A stretch of 64,000 nucleotides of DNA from Haloarchaeobius amylolyticus (GCF_026616195.1 NZ_JANHDH010000003.1:372001-436000); one strand, 5' to 3'; positions 16,801 through 25,197 are shown, numbered from the stretch's first letter. Translations and numbers: made by a program. Notes: generated by a model from the sequence alone, not told the origin.

Positions 16801-18928
16801 ACGCCGGGCCAGGGAGGAGGAACTCCGCCGGAGCGAACAGCAGTTCCGCCAGATCGCCGAGGCCGTCGACGAGGTCATCCACCTCGCCGACCCGGACTTC
16901 GCAGAGACGCACTACATCAGCCCGGCGTACGAGGACATCTGGGGGCGGCCGGTCGAGGAGCTGTACGAGGACCCGCTCTCGTTCGAGGAGACGATCCACC
17001 CGGCCGACCGCGAGGAGTTCATGGCGTTCCTCGACGGCCTCGACGACTGGCCCGACCCCGGGGAGACCGAGACGGCCGACTACAGTTACGAGTACCGCGT
17101 CGAGCGCGCCGACGGGTCGGTCCGCTGGATAGACGGTCGCGTCTACCCCATCCGCGACGAGTCGGGCGACGTGAGCCGGGTCGTCTCCGTCAGTCGGGAC
17201 GTGACGGAACGACAGCGACGCCGCCAGACCCTGGAGTCGTTCCAGGAGGCGACGGCGGAGCTGACCACCGCGGAGTCCGCCGTCGCCGCCTGCGAGACCG
17301 CCGTCTCCGCCGCAGCCGAGGTCTTCGGACTCGATAGCGTCGCCGTCCACCTGTTCGACGAGGGGACCGGGACGCTCTCGCCGGTCGCTGCCACCGCCGA
17401 CCTCGGACCGACAGACGCGCTGCCGGCGTGGAGTGCCGAGAACCGGGTCCCCTGGGAGGTCTTCGTCGACGAGTTGCCGGATCGCGTCGCCGTCGGAGAC
17501 GCCCCTGCCCTCGCGGTCGCCGGGGTCGACGAGGAAGGGTCGGCACTCGTCATGCCACTCTCCGGGCACGGCGTGCTGACCGTCTGGATGGCCGACGACG
17601 GGGTCGACGTCGAGACGGCACACCTCATCGCGGCCGTCCTCGAGGGCGGGCTGAACCACCTCGTCGGCCAGCGCCGACTGGAGTCACAGCGCGAGGAACT
17701 GGCCGTCCAGACCGAACGAGCCGAACAGCTCGAACGCATCGCCGAACTCACCCGACAGGTGGAGGTCGCCATCACCGAGCAGTCGACCCGGGTCGGCGTC
17801 GAGCGCGCCGTCTGCGAGGGGCTGGTCGGCATCGGGCCGTTCGCGGCCGCCTGGACCGCCGAAACCGAGCCGGGGTCGGACCGGTTGACGCCCCGCACCA
17901 CGGCGGGAATCACGGAGGAGGACGCAGAGCGAACCGTCACGGCTGCCGGCTCGCGCGACGGGTACCCGCATCCCGCGCTCGAGGCGTGGGAGACCGACGA
18001 GGTGGTCGTCGAGACCGACCTCGTCGGAACGACGGGGGAGAACTGGCGACGGGACCTGCTCCGGCGCGGTATCCAGGCCGTGTGTGCGATTCCACTCTCG
18101 TACGAGGGTATCACCCACGGCGTGCTCGTCATCCACGCGACGGACCCGACGGCGTTCGAGGGACCGGGCCGCGAGTCCATCGACCAGCTCGGCACCTCCA
18201 TCGGCTACGCGATAACGGCCATCGAACGGCGACGGGCGCTCGAGTCCGACGAGACCCTCGAACTCGAGTTCCGCGACGACGACGATTGTTCGGTCCCGTT
18301 CGCTCGCCTCGCCACCGAGACGGGCTGCCAGGTCCGGCACGACCGGACGGTCCGTCGACGAGACGGCTCCCTCTCGGTCGTCTACACCGTCATCGGTGAC
18401 GTCCCGGATGACGTCGAGACGGTGGCCGACCGGGTGTTGCCGGGCGAGACCGAGGTCCTGAACGACTCGGTCGACCAGGCCGTCGTCGAACGTCGAGGGA
18501 CCAGCTGGTTCGGGTCCATCATCTCCGACTACGGTGGGGTCCTCCGCCGCGGCCACGCGACGCCGGAGCTGGCGACCTTCGTCGTGGAACTCCCGACCGA
18601 GGCGAACACGCGGCGGTTCGTGGACCGTCTCTCGGAGACGATCCCCGGCATCGAGATGGTCGCCCAGCGCCAGCACCAGCCGACCGACTCGACCCCCGGC
18701 GAGGTCGGTGCCCGACTCGAACAGCGTCTCTCAGACCGCCAGCAGCAGGCGCTCGAGGCGGCCTACGAGATGGGCTACTTCGACTGGCCGCGTGAGCACA
18801 GCGGGCAGGAGGTCGCCGACGAGATGGGCATCAGCCAGCCGACGCTCAACAAGCACATCAGGCTGGCCGAACGCAAGGTGTTCGACCTGCTCCTCGACTC
18901 GGACGACTCCGGAAGTGGCGCGGTCTGA
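13868..18928 (+). CDS. Giant multi-PAS, GAF and HTH_10 (Bat-like) regulator
   Basis: A 1686-residue cytoplasmic protein. The order is a receiver-like N-domain (1-130), about eight PAS domains (about 135-1115, each closed by DVTER or DISER), two GAF domains (about 1120-1270 and 1295-1450), the Bat-type N-domain (about 1460-1600) and a C-terminal HTH_10 helix-turn-helix (about 1622-1675, DWPREHSGQEVADEMGISQP then TLNKHI). HTH_10 proteins such as Bat activate haloarchaeal genes in response to light or oxygen. Genes downstream are a winged-helix protein and halorhodopsin, so control of hop is an attractive inference. ATG 13868 fits the start of the first domain; the frame continues upstream but overlaps the divergent gene. 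Confidence 0.88.
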   Translation: MEELERATPVLVLSQGEGVATAIRGIAASAATDIAVTTGSPDEVQGGQVDPGEYSLAVVVQSSSQAHLDTIARLDARADDVPVVGVIDTGDGQAHVDALAAGAAKVLPRTAFERSPETVADLLVDAAAEPRDQYAAVEQVMAETAAPASFHDPSTGELVEVSRGLAEALGYPDRPSLLDDGVEAVLPAGESEGESLREKLGDIPDDLSITSTEVERSLPDGRTRLFHVVTMPASIGDDPLVLCLWRDVTERRELRRTYRDVFEGVSDGLVVHDPETGEIEDVNQRFCEQVGYGSEELVGETVDVVTAPGDEYSYERARERIRQADTDGPQLFEWRNQHADGQTFPVEVHLSVVELQGAEFVLASVRDISERKRREREYEQVFDGVTDAITVHDPWEEELVDANESLCSLLGYDRAAVLDMGIDEFSYGDEGFTADRAYEIQREVAESGEPETVEWKVETAAGSVRTLETKLTPATIGGEKRVLVISRDVTERRRREREYEQMFNKVNDAISVHDPETGEILQVNETYTREFGYDQETSRDLGVEGLSVPEEGYTGERSRTIIQEVAETGESITVEWLVENADGERRWYEVNTTPARIGGELRVLGISRDVTERKRREREYEQIFDGVTDAITVHDPETGTIVDVNQAMCELVGYDRETILEQGIAGVSVTEEGYTKEQAREVIHRVMDSGESETLEWKVETASSEHRWLEVKATPAVIGGEDRYIGMTRDVTERRRREREYEQIFDGVTDAIAVHDPDTGEILQVNETYSDLLGYDRETIVDLGIDGISDTETGYTRERGEALIDRVVAGESVDPFEWAVQRADGERRWFEVVLTTARIGGETRVLGIARDVTERREREQQIAEEREKYSTLVEQSTDGVAVVQDESYTFVNQQFTEITGYDRTELLSMSFEEVFAPSHRDLVVERFRKRVDGESPPRQYDVEVETAAGNRRTLELAVSRITHEGDPATLANFRDVTERRAREEELRRSEQQFRQIAEAVDEVIHLADPDFAETHYISPAYEDIWGRPVEELYEDPLSFEETIHPADREEFMAFLDGLDDWPDPGETETADYSYEYRVERADGSVRWIDGRVYPIRDESGDVSRVVSVSRDVTERQRRRQTLESFQEATAELTTAESAVAACETAVSAAAEVFGLDSVAVHLFDEGTGTLSPVAATADLGPTDALPAWSAENRVPWEVFVDELPDRVAVGDAPALAVAGVDEEGSALVMPLSGHGVLTVWMADDGVDVETAHLIAAVLEGGLNHLVGQRRLESQREELAVQTERAEQLERIAELTRQVEVAITEQSTRVGVERAVCEGLVGIGPFAAAWTAETEPGSDRLTPRTTAGITEEDAERTVTAAGSRDGYPHPALEAWETDEVVVETDLVGTTGENWRRDLLRRGIQAVCAIPLSYEGITHGVLVIHATDPTAFEGPGRESIDQLGTSIGYAITAIERRRALESDETLELEFRDDDDCSVPFARLATETGCQVRHDRTVRRRDGSLSVVYTVIGDVPDDVETVADRVLPGETEVLNDSVDQAVVERRGTSWFGSIISDYGGVLRRGHATPELATFVVELPTEANTRRFVDRLSETIPGIEMVAQRQHQPTDSTPGEVGARLEQRLSDRQQQALEAAYEMGYFDWPREHSGQEVADEMGISQPTLNKHIRLAERKVFDLLLDSDDSGSGAV
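14977..16440 (+). repeat. Four tandem PAS-coding repeats, 363-bp period
   Basis: The phrase GAACGCGAGTACGA (GAACGCGAGTA ending at 15000, 15363, 15726 and 16089) recurs with an exact spacing of 363 bp, that is 121 codons. Each repeat encodes a PAS unit beginning EYEQxFDGVTDAI(T/A)VHDP and ending DVTER. DNA identity remains high between units 4-6, which points to recent tandem duplication inside the regulator gene. Confidence 0.9.
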
Positions 18929-19239
18929 CTGGCCCGAGAGAGCGGGGTGTGGCCAGCGCTGGCGGCCTTCCTGTCGTATCCGAGGCCACGCCGTTTCGAC
19001 GGCGGCCTCCGACCGGGGCTATCAGTATAGCTGTGACACCCTCTCGCAGACTACGCACGTTGCGGACACCTTCCAGTTGCTATGGCCCAGAGTACGAGAT
19101 GCGATGGTCCCGCCACTCACGAACGAATGCCCCCATGGTGTCGAAGCCACCCGTGACGGACTGGCCGACGTCGACACCTCGACGACCGGCTCCGTGCGCC
19201 GCCCTGTACGAAGCCATCCCGACCGCAGAGGTGCTCCCC

Positions 19240-19719
19240 ATGTCGAGTAGTACGCAGCTCCATCGCGACGCTGGCACGTCGAACCAGACGCAGGAACACG
19301 AGGCCACCGCAGTCGCCGACACGACCGGTGCTCCCACCGACTCCCACCGCGAACTGGTCGTGACGGCCGACGGTGACCAGGCCAGCCCGATGGACCTGCT
19401 CGACCTGCTCGACGACGACTACGCCAGTCGCATCCTCCAGGCCCTGTCGGTCGAGTCCCGACCCGCCCGTGACCTCGTCGAGGCCTGTGAGGCATCACGG
19501 TCCACCATCTACCGACGGCTGAACCGTCTGGAGTCCTACGGCCTCGTCGCCACCGACGTGGAACTCCACGAAGACGGCCACCATCGAAAGGTGTTCGAAT
19601 CGACCTTCGAGCGAGCGACGTTCGAGTTCGAGGACGGCACACCCCAGGTCAGGCTGGTCGTCACCGAACCAGAGCAGGTGAGTGCTACGCCATCGACCCC
19701 TACCCGTCCGTCAGACTGA
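19240..19719 (+). CDS. Winged-helix DNA-binding protein (ArsR-like)
   Basis: A 159-residue protein with a disordered acidic N-terminus (1-45), then a winged helix: DLLDLLDDDYASRILQALS, a recognition helix in EACEASRSTIYRRLNRLESY and a beta wing with GLVATDVELHEDGHHRKVFE. No metal-binding cysteine cluster is present. The start ATG 19240 is chosen because residues encoded upstream (from 18949) lack haloarchaeal character. It lies between the giant HTH_10 regulator and halorhodopsin, suggesting a three-gene light or energy regulatory locus. Confidence 0.75.
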   Translation: MSSSTQLHRDAGTSNQTQEHEATAVADTTGAPTDSHRELVVTADGDQASPMDLLDLLDDDYASRILQALSVESRPARDLVEACEASRSTIYRRLNRLESYGLVATDVELHEDGHHRKVFESTFERATFEFEDGTPQVRLVVTEPEQVSATPSTPTRPSD

Positions 19720-20020
19720 ATCCGACGCTGGCTGTTCGTGCATCGAAGCAGTCCCCTCCGCTCCCGTCCATGGTGGTATTCCCCACCGCCACCGCCCACC
19801 CGCTGACGTCAGCCCTCCCCGTCGTCAGCAGCCTTCTGTCTCTCTCACTGTCACCCCAAGTCCAGACGGAATCGCGCGGTCCACCACGACCATGGAGACA
19901 GGCACCCGCCCCGGACTGGCCAACAGACAACCAGAAAATTTCAATTCTTGACATAGTCTCGAGTCCTGCCCAGCGACCGGAGCGCGGTGTCTCACGGTTG
20001 CCTGGCGGCGCGGTGGGCAC

Positions 20021-20111
20021 AGATATAAATTGAACGTTCGGCCACTATTTCTCCGGATTATCGCGCATTTCGGGCGCCTATTTATAGATATAGAGCACTG
20101 ACCGGTACCGT
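20021..20111 (+). promoter_or_regulatory. Halorhodopsin promoter with TATA box and palindrome
   Basis: CCTATTTATAGATATAGAG at 20077-20096 is a strong archaeal TATA region centred about 26 nt before the ATG, so the transcript should be leaderless or nearly so. Further up lie ATATAAATTGAA (20023-20034) and the palindrome TGAACGTTCG (20031-20040), which is a candidate site for a regulator such as the HTH_10 or winged-helix protein upstream. The rest of 19720-20020 shows no gene. Confidence 0.65.
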
Positions 20112-20945
20112 ATGGGATTGGTACCAGTGACCACGACCGGACTGCTGCTCCAGACGACCCAGGCCGACGTCCTGTCCGAGATACGGAACGACGCGTTGCT
20201 GAGTTCGTCGTTGTGGGTCAACATCGCGCTGGCGGGTCTGTCGATACTACTGTTCGTCTACATGGGCCGCAACGTGTCGACCCCACGTGCCCGGTTCATC
20301 TGGGCAGCCACGCTGCTGATACCGCTGGTGTCGATATCGAGTTACCTCGGCCTGGCCTCCGGCCTGACCGCGGGGTACATCCAGATGCCGGCCGGCCACC
20401 CGCTGGCCGGCGAGGAGGTGCTCAGCCAGTGGGGTCGCTATCTCACCTGGACCCTCTCGACGCCGATGATACTGCTCGCCCTCGGCCTCCTCGCGGACGT
20501 CGACCGCGGGAGCCTCTTCACCGTCATCGCCGCCGACATCGCGATGTGTGTGACCGGACTCGCGGCGGCGCTGGTCACGTCCTCGCTGCTGTTCCGGTGG
20601 CTGTTCTACGTGGTGAGCTGTGCGTTCTTCCTCGTCGTCCTCTACGGGCTGGTCGTCGAGTGGCCGAAGTCGGCCGCCAGGGCAGGCACCAGTGACATCT
20701 TCGGCACGCTCAGAGCCCTGACCATCGTGCTGTGGCTCGGCTACCCGATCGTCTGGGCCGTGGGCGTCGAGGGCCTCGCGCTCGTCCAGTCGGTGGGCCT
20801 CACCTCGTGGGGGTACTCCGGCCTCGACATCGTCGCGAAGTACGTCTTCGCGTTCCTGCTCCTGCGGTGGGTCGCCGCCAACGAGGAGACCGTCGCCACG
20901 GCCGGGAGCGGGACGGCCACCGCGGCAGCACCGTCCGACGATTGA
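20112..20945 (+). CDS. hop: Halorhodopsin, light-driven chloride pump
   Basis: A 277-residue seven-helix retinal protein. Helix C reads WGRYLTWTLSTPMILLALG: R109, T112, S116 and A123. The T-S-A pattern replaces the proton-pump aspartates of bacteriorhodopsin and marks a halide pump. The helix G lysine that binds retinal is K243 in DIVAKYVFAF, with D239 four residues before it. Loop sequences such as EVLSQWGRY and WGYSGLDIVAK match known halorhodopsins. It pumps chloride inward across the cytoplasmic membrane in light. Adjacent upstream genes are regulators; no retinal biosynthesis gene is in the window. Confidence 0.96.
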   Translation: MGLVPVTTTGLLLQTTQADVLSEIRNDALLSSSLWVNIALAGLSILLFVYMGRNVSTPRARFIWAATLLIPLVSISSYLGLASGLTAGYIQMPAGHPLAGEEVLSQWGRYLTWTLSTPMILLALGLLADVDRGSLFTVIAADIAMCVTGLAAALVTSSLLFRWLFYVVSCAFFLVVLYGLVVEWPKSAARAGTSDIFGTLRALTIVLWLGYPIVWAVGVEGLALVQSVGLTSWGYSGLDIVAKYVFAFLLLRWVAANEETVATAGSGTATAAAPSDD

Positions 20946-21146
20946 CCGGGAGGCCACCGAGAGGCGGCCACCGACTCGGTCGGGACTTCCTGGCCGTGTC
21001 CGGGATGGCTCGCATTCGGTCCCACCTGAAGGGATTATCCCGCTCGACCACCGAGAGACGGATATGCAGTGCTGTGGCCGGTTTCCGATGATCTCAGAGA
21101 GCGAGAGTGAGAGCACCCGCGACCGAAGCCGGTCAGAGGTGGCACC

Positions 21147-21797
21147 GTGACCGAGGAGGTCCTCCCGGCAGAGCCCCTCTCGCCACTCGCCGGTCTCGTC
21201 GACAAGGTACTCGCCGCCGTCGGCTACGACGTGGCGGCCGCCATCGACGCCATCGACGACGCCGTCCCCGGCTTCGGTGGGCTGTTCGACCCCGGGACCA
21301 GCCCGACCGAACTCCGTCGCGCACTCGAGAACCTGCAGACGTCGGAACTCGCCCGGCCGCCGGTCCAGGAAGCGACGGGCGACGACTTCATCCTCTACGT
21401 CGACGGCAGTTCACGCGGCAACCCCGGGCCCGCCGGCGCGGGCGCCGTCATCATGGACGCCGACGAGAACGAACTCGCCCGTCTCGGCCGACCCGTGGGC
21501 TCCAACTCGGGAAACAACACCGCCGAGTACGTCGCCCTCCAGCTCGGCCTCGCCGAACTTCTAACCCGCTACGAACCACGCAAACTTGAGGTGCGCATCG
21601 ACTCGATGACGGTCATCCGGGACGTCTGGGGCGGCGATACCCCGACTGAACCGGGGGTCGATTCCTACAGCGGGGCCATCGCTACCGCGCTGTCACGTAT
21701 CCCGGAGCACCACTACACGCATCTCGCCGACAGCGACCCGAACCCGGCCGACGCGCTCGCGACGGTCGGTGCGGATATCGCGGCGCTCGGGCCATGA
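21147..21797 (+). CDS. rnhA: Ribonuclease H (RNase HI-type) with N-terminal extension
   Basis: A 216-residue protein. Residues 80-212 are an RNase H fold with catalytic acids D86 (LYVDGSSRGNPGP), E127 (NNTAEYVAL), D152 (VRIDSMTVI) and a last acid cluster LADSDPNPADAL near 193-204. It should cleave the RNA strand of RNA/DNA hybrids. The first 75 residues are a haloarchaeal-type extension without a known motif. The start is GTG 21147. This is the last clearly chromosomal gene before the accessory region begins. Confidence 0.88.
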   Translation: MTEEVLPAEPLSPLAGLVDKVLAAVGYDVAAAIDAIDDAVPGFGGLFDPGTSPTELRRALENLQTSELARPPVQEATGDDFILYVDGSSRGNPGPAGAGAVIMDADENELARLGRPVGSNSGNNTAEYVALQLGLAELLTRYEPRKLEVRIDSMTVIRDVWGGDTPTEPGVDSYSGAIATALSRIPEHHYTHLADSDPNPADALATVGADIAALGP

Positions 21798-21889
21798 CGG
21801 TCGGGCGACCCTGGTTGAGGTCCGGTCTGATCGTGAGGGTACTGCTCTCGAGGTGCGATTAGTCGTCCCACCGAGGGGGTAGTCGCAGG

Positions 21890-22378
21890 TCAGTAGTGGA
21901 CGTCGGCGGGGACGACCCAGAGGTCGTCGGTGTCGAGAACGGCGTCGAGTTTACGGCGGTGACGGATGCCGCAGGCGTGTTGATCGTACAGTGCGATGGT
22001 CGGGCCCTGGTAGCGGCCGACGTTGTAGAAGGCGTGCCTGACGAGGTCGGTGTCTTCCATGATTTCGTCGGTGGAGTAGTTGGCAAGCGCGTCGTGGGCG
22101 ATGTCGAGGTTGCGTTCGAATTCGTTGCGGGTGGCACGCCAGCCACGCTCGATGAGTTCGGCGCCGGCGGGTGCGTGGGCTGAGACTGCGACGGGGAGGT
22201 CGCCCCAGCGGGCGGGCCCGGCGAGGGACGCTTCGTGGTCGTCGAAGGTGACGTAGTAGTCGAACACGGGGCACGTGTCTGGGTGAGCGCCGACCAGGTG
22301 GTCGAAGACGGAGCGGGCGTTCGCGAGGGCGTGTTCGGTGGACGATGCCTGAACGAGTGCGTAGATGAGTTTGTGCAT
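21890..22378 (-). CDS. Conserved haloarchaeal accessory protein
   Basis: A 162-residue acidic protein starting MHKLIYALVQASS, with a conserved-looking core (VFDYYVTFDDHEASLAGPAR, then DLVRHAFYNVG) and the end DLWVVPADVHY. Similar proteins are common on haloarchaeal plasmids and integrated elements, but I know no function. It is cytoplasmic by composition. It marks the left part of the accessory region, about 90 bp beyond RNase H. Confidence 0.75.
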   Translation of the reverse strand: MHKLIYALVQASSTEHALANARSVFDHLVGAHPDTCPVFDYYVTFDDHEASLAGPARWGDLPVAVSAHAPAGAELIERGWRATRNEFERNLDIAHDALANYSTDEIMEDTDLVRHAFYNVGRYQGPTIALYDQHACGIRHRRKLDAVLDTDDLWVVPADVHY

Positions 22379-22428
22379 TGTATTGAGTAGGGTTCAGCTA
22401 AGTCGGTGATAGCGGGCAGCGTGAGCGG

Positions 22429-22851
22429 TCAGTCGTCGAAGTTGCGTTTGCCGTCGCGGTAGCACGGCCAGCATGGACTGTCGTCGGGAAGGGTGTCGCA
22501 GTCGCAGTCGGGGTCAGGTGCAGACCTGGTCTCTGAGTTGGGTTCGACTGGTCGAGCACCGCCGTCGGCGACGAGCTGGTTCTCAGTTGCAGAGTCGAGA
22601 ACGGGCCGTCGAATCGCGACCGCGATGCGGTGCTTGCAGGCTCCTTCGTAGTTCGCGTCGGCAGGACAGGTGCACGCGGTCGGGACCCCGTCGTTGACGG
22701 TGACGAGGTACTCGTGCTTGCCCGGATTCGCGTGGCTGCAGTTGCGGACGCGAACGCCTGTCGAGGTCAGTTCGAATTCGAAGGCTTCGTACTGTGCTCG
22801 CTTTCCGACGCGGGTCAGGTATTGGAGTTTCGAGAGTGGATTTTCCGACAT
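22429..22851 (-). CDS. SWIM zinc-finger protein
   Basis: A 140-residue protein with a SWIM motif CTCPADANYEGACKHRIAVA (C-x-C-xn-C-x-H). A second cysteine cluster CDCD...CWPCYRDGKR sits at the C-terminus. SWIM domains bind DNA or proteins. The ATG at 22851 (MSENPLSK) is chosen over 22884 because the TATA-palindrome promoter repeat at 22875-22904 would otherwise overlap the coding start. Confidence 0.8.
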   Translation of the reverse strand: MSENPLSKLQYLTRVGKRAQYEAFEFELTSTGVRVRNCSHANPGKHEYLVTVNDGVPTACTCPADANYEGACKHRIAVAIRRPVLDSATENQLVADGGARPVEPNSETRSAPDPDCDCDTLPDDSPCWPCYRDGKRNFDD

Positions 22852-22874
22852 TGGAATCGACGAGAGGCTATCGT

Positions 22875-22904
22875 GCCCCCGCACCCCTCAGGGGGCGATA
22901 AAAT
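22875..22904 (-). promoter_or_regulatory. TATA plus G/C palindrome promoter, copy 1 (SWIM gene)
   Basis: Read on the minus strand: ATTTTATCG followed at once by CCCCCTGAGGGGTGCGGGGG. The TATA-like part is about 48 nt before the SWIM ATG, so transcription should start near 22875, at the far end of the palindrome. Five relatives occur at 25134, 26569, 53347, 55958 and 61604. Confidence 0.7.
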
Positions 22905-23220
22905 TCCTCCACTTAGGAACCCGATTTCGCCAGCATGAAGGAGAATATTCGAGGACTGAATCGTCTCCCAGACCCTGCTTTATATACGATTCTCGGGGCG
23001 AAATTCGTGATTAGTCATACTTTTTGAATATCGGCTGAAGTCCCCCTTCCCTCGCGCGCGCGAACTTGCGCGAGCGCGCTCACGAGCGCGTGAACCGCGC
23101 CCGCAATAGAAGGGCAGAATAACAAAAATAATATATTTGAAAATTGTTCTTTGGGGCGAATTTGCGCTTCAGGCCTTCTATGTGGTGTTTAATTGGTTTT
23201 AACCCCTCTCTGGACAAGGT
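22905..23220. other. Intergenic stretch with GC palindromes and an AT-rich tract
   Basis: No gene is seen. It contains TTTATATACG (22980-22989), alternating GC-rich inverted repeats at 23053-23104 (CGCGCGCGAACTTGCGCGAG and the ACGAGCGCGTG region), and a very AT-rich run at 23117-23150 (AACAAAAATAATATATTTG). GGGGCGAA(A/T)TT occurs twice (22995 and 23153). The AT-rich run may be the promoter of the gene at 23221; with the palindromes it could also be part of a replication origin, but no repeated origin boxes are evident. Confidence 0.4.
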
Positions 23221-23724
23221 ATGAGTGTAGACATGACTTGCCCACCGAACGAAGGAAAGTCGAACCGAACCGTACTCAATACGATTCCAGTTGCCGTCTC
23301 GGGTGACTGGTGGACCGGACTCGTCCGCGACCGTGACGACAAGACCGAAGAGGAGCGGCTCCGGATGGAGCGCTGGGTCGCGAACAAGCATGGGTACTCA
23401 AACCCACACACGTGGCGTGTGCGTCCGGACTATTGGTCTGCTGAGCTAAACGCCGTGACCCAGCTCGAGCGACGAAAGGGTCAGTCACCGCCGGGGAACC
23501 TTCCTCTCGATTCTCGTCTGACTCCGCTTGAGTACGTACTCGTCCGCAGAGACGAAACTCGCTGGGTTGCGGTAGTCCGTCTGGACCGTCCGTACAAGGG
23601 TGAATGTCTCAGACTCTATCACTGGAATCCTGCTGACGGTTCTGTCCGTCAAAAGTGGACCGTCGGCCGGGACTGGTCGCAGTTGACGGACCTGGCTACG
23701 CGTCATCTCAAGAATCGGGTGTAG
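23221..23724 (+). CDS. Hypothetical protein
   Basis: A 167-residue soluble protein, neutral to basic compared with the acidic haloarchaeal norm (RLRMERWVANKHGY, RRDETRWVAVVRLDRPY). No known domain is recognised. It precedes a RelE-like gene by 52 nt in the same direction, so it could belong to that module, but it does not look like a classic antitoxin. Confidence 0.5.
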   Translation: MSVDMTCPPNEGKSNRTVLNTIPVAVSGDWWTGLVRDRDDKTEEERLRMERWVANKHGYSNPHTWRVRPDYWSAELNAVTQLERRKGQSPPGNLPLDSRLTPLEYVLVRRDETRWVAVVRLDRPYKGECLRLYHWNPADGSVRQKWTVGRDWSQLTDLATRHLKNRV

Positions 23725-23776
23725 AAGTCAACCTGGCGTCAGCGTGTCGCAACGCGCTCTACAACAGAGGAGAATC

Positions 23777-24046
23777 ATGGTATACAGAATCACATTCACG
23801 GCTGACGGCGCCGCTACGATGGAATCACTTGGACAGGTTGAGAAAGAGTATGTCCACAAGAAGCTCCACAGGATCGCCCACAACCAGTTTCGCAGCCCGC
23901 GGGACTGGGATTATCGAGAAATGGCCGGTCATCCTGATGGTCGGCTGCGAATCGGGGACAGCCTTCGGGCCTTCGTGGATATCGATGACGCCGCAGAAGT
24001 GATCCGGATACATCGGGTTGGGCGTCGGGAGAACCTGTATTCATAG
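23777..24046 (+). CDS. RelE/ParE-superfamily toxin-like protein
   Basis: An 89-residue protein with the RelE pattern: MVYRITFTADGAATMESL, a middle YREMAGHPDGRLRIGDSLRA and the terminal beta strand VIRIHRVGRRENLYS. RelE toxins are ribosome-dependent mRNA interferases; the C-terminal R-R-x-x-x-Y is typical. AGAGGAG at 23766-23772 is a good ribosome-binding site for ATG 23777, which excludes the longer start at 23744. No antitoxin gene of ordinary type is seen directly beside it, so it may be orphaned or paired with the preceding protein. Confidence 0.75.
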   Translation: MVYRITFTADGAATMESLGQVEKEYVHKKLHRIAHNQFRSPRDWDYREMAGHPDGRLRIGDSLRAFVDIDDAAEVIRIHRVGRRENLYS

Positions 24047-24171
24047 GTGCCCCTCGACGTCTCATAAACGGAAATCTCTCTTTTTCTTGCTGTAGCCTGG
24101 TCTTTTCGTTCGAAAATTTCTGAAGAAGTCCCTGGTTCAGGCCTAGTAAATAGATGTTCAGAAACGCTCTA

Positions 24172-25095
24172 TCAGCAGTGTTCTCGAACCTCTTCGCGGC
24201 GATTCCGAATCGTGGGCGGGGATACACCGGCTTCGGTCGCCAGTTCTTTCTGCAGGATGCGTTCCCCGGTTTGCTGGCCAGCTTCGTAGAGACATGCAGC
24301 GGCGACGCCGGCGGGATGTCTCCCGATTACGTCGCCTGCATCTTCCAGCCGTCGTGCGAGAACGAACGCCTCACGACGGGTGGTATCAGAGATATCGAAT
24401 TCGCTTGCAAGCCGTGGGAGGAACGCACTGGGTGATGGGGCGGTCACTTCAAGGCCGAGCTCGACGTTCATGACGCGGTAGGCGTTCCGGAGGGCGGAGC
24501 GGTCACACCGAGCGACGCTCTCAACCTCCTGCAGTGTCCGTGGCAAGTCGAAGCACCGACATGCGGCGTACACACTCCCGGCGGTGAAGGAATGGACTGA
24601 GCGGCCTGGCAGGAGCCCTCGGGACTGCGACTCTCGAAACAGGGACGCTGCCCGGTCACGGACGCTCGTTGGAAGCCCGAGCGCGCTCGTGACACGCCGC
24701 ACGTCGATGAGCCCTCTGACAGTGTTTCGTGACCGCCTCGTCGGCTGGCGGGCCTGGCTGTGGTGTCGCCTGAGCCTGCTGAAGCGTCGCCTCGTCCGCC
24801 CGGAAAGTCGGTTGCCCATCCCGTCTCGTTGTTCCCCGATTTCTGAGGAGAGTCCCTTGTCGTGTCTGGCGGGCGTCAGAGGTGAGCCGACGTGCTTGTT
24901 CGACTCCTGGTTCTGGTAGTCGAACCAGTCTGGCCCGTGGTCGATCTCGTACTCCCGAATAACTAGCCCGCACTCGGTACAGTAGGTCTGTCGTTGGTCG
25001 CGTTCGAGGCTGCCACTGCACTCGGGACACGGGAGGTCGATTGGAAGTCGTTCAGATTCGTCGAAGCCAGTTGCGTAGATGTGTTTGGTCGCCAT
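24172..25095 (-). CDS. tfb: Transcription initiation factor IIB homologue (TFB)
   Basis: A 307-residue protein with a zinc ribbon (CPEC at 23-26, CTEC at 39-42), a linker rich in RRRFSRLRRHH, and two cyclin-like repeats (about 115-205 and 215-300). TFB recruits RNA polymerase to TATA/TBP; haloarchaea use many variants, and an element-borne one can redirect transcription to element promoters. The start MATKHIYATGF at 25095 is used. Its upstream region is duplicated in front of the integrase gene. Confidence 0.88.
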   Translation of the reverse strand: MATKHIYATGFDESERLPIDLPCPECSGSLERDQRQTYCTECGLVIREYEIDHGPDWFDYQNQESNKHVGSPLTPARHDKGLSSEIGEQRDGMGNRLSGRTRRRFSRLRRHHSQARQPTRRSRNTVRGLIDVRRVTSALGLPTSVRDRAASLFRESQSRGLLPGRSVHSFTAGSVYAACRCFDLPRTLQEVESVARCDRSALRNAYRVMNVELGLEVTAPSPSAFLPRLASEFDISDTTRREAFVLARRLEDAGDVIGRHPAGVAAACLYEAGQQTGERILQKELATEAGVSPPTIRNRREEVREHC

Positions 25096-25133
25096 TATCG
25101 AAATCACTGCTCTGCAGGGCGCTCACGAGCACT

Positions 25134-25162
25134 GCCCCGCACCCTTCAGGGGGCGAAAAAAT
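25134..25162 (-). promoter_or_regulatory. TATA plus G/C palindrome promoter, copy 2 (tfb)
   Basis: Minus strand: ATTTTTTCG then CCCCCTGAAGGGTGCGGGGC. It lies about 64 nt before the tfb ATG. An inverted repeat TTAACCAACAA/TTGTTGGTTAA stands about 35 bp further upstream. Confidence 0.7.
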
Positions 25163-25197
25163 GCCGTTGAGGAGCAGAATACCTGATCCCCTTCGAG

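Noticed and set aside
20112-20945. Bacteriorhodopsin (proton pump) as identity of the rhodopsin
   Set aside because: Helix C has T112 and A123 where a proton pump needs aspartates, and S116 marks a halide pump.
21798-21889. Attachment site or tRNA at the left element boundary
   Set aside because: No tRNA gene and no direct repeat with another part of the window could be found; the right boundary is outside.
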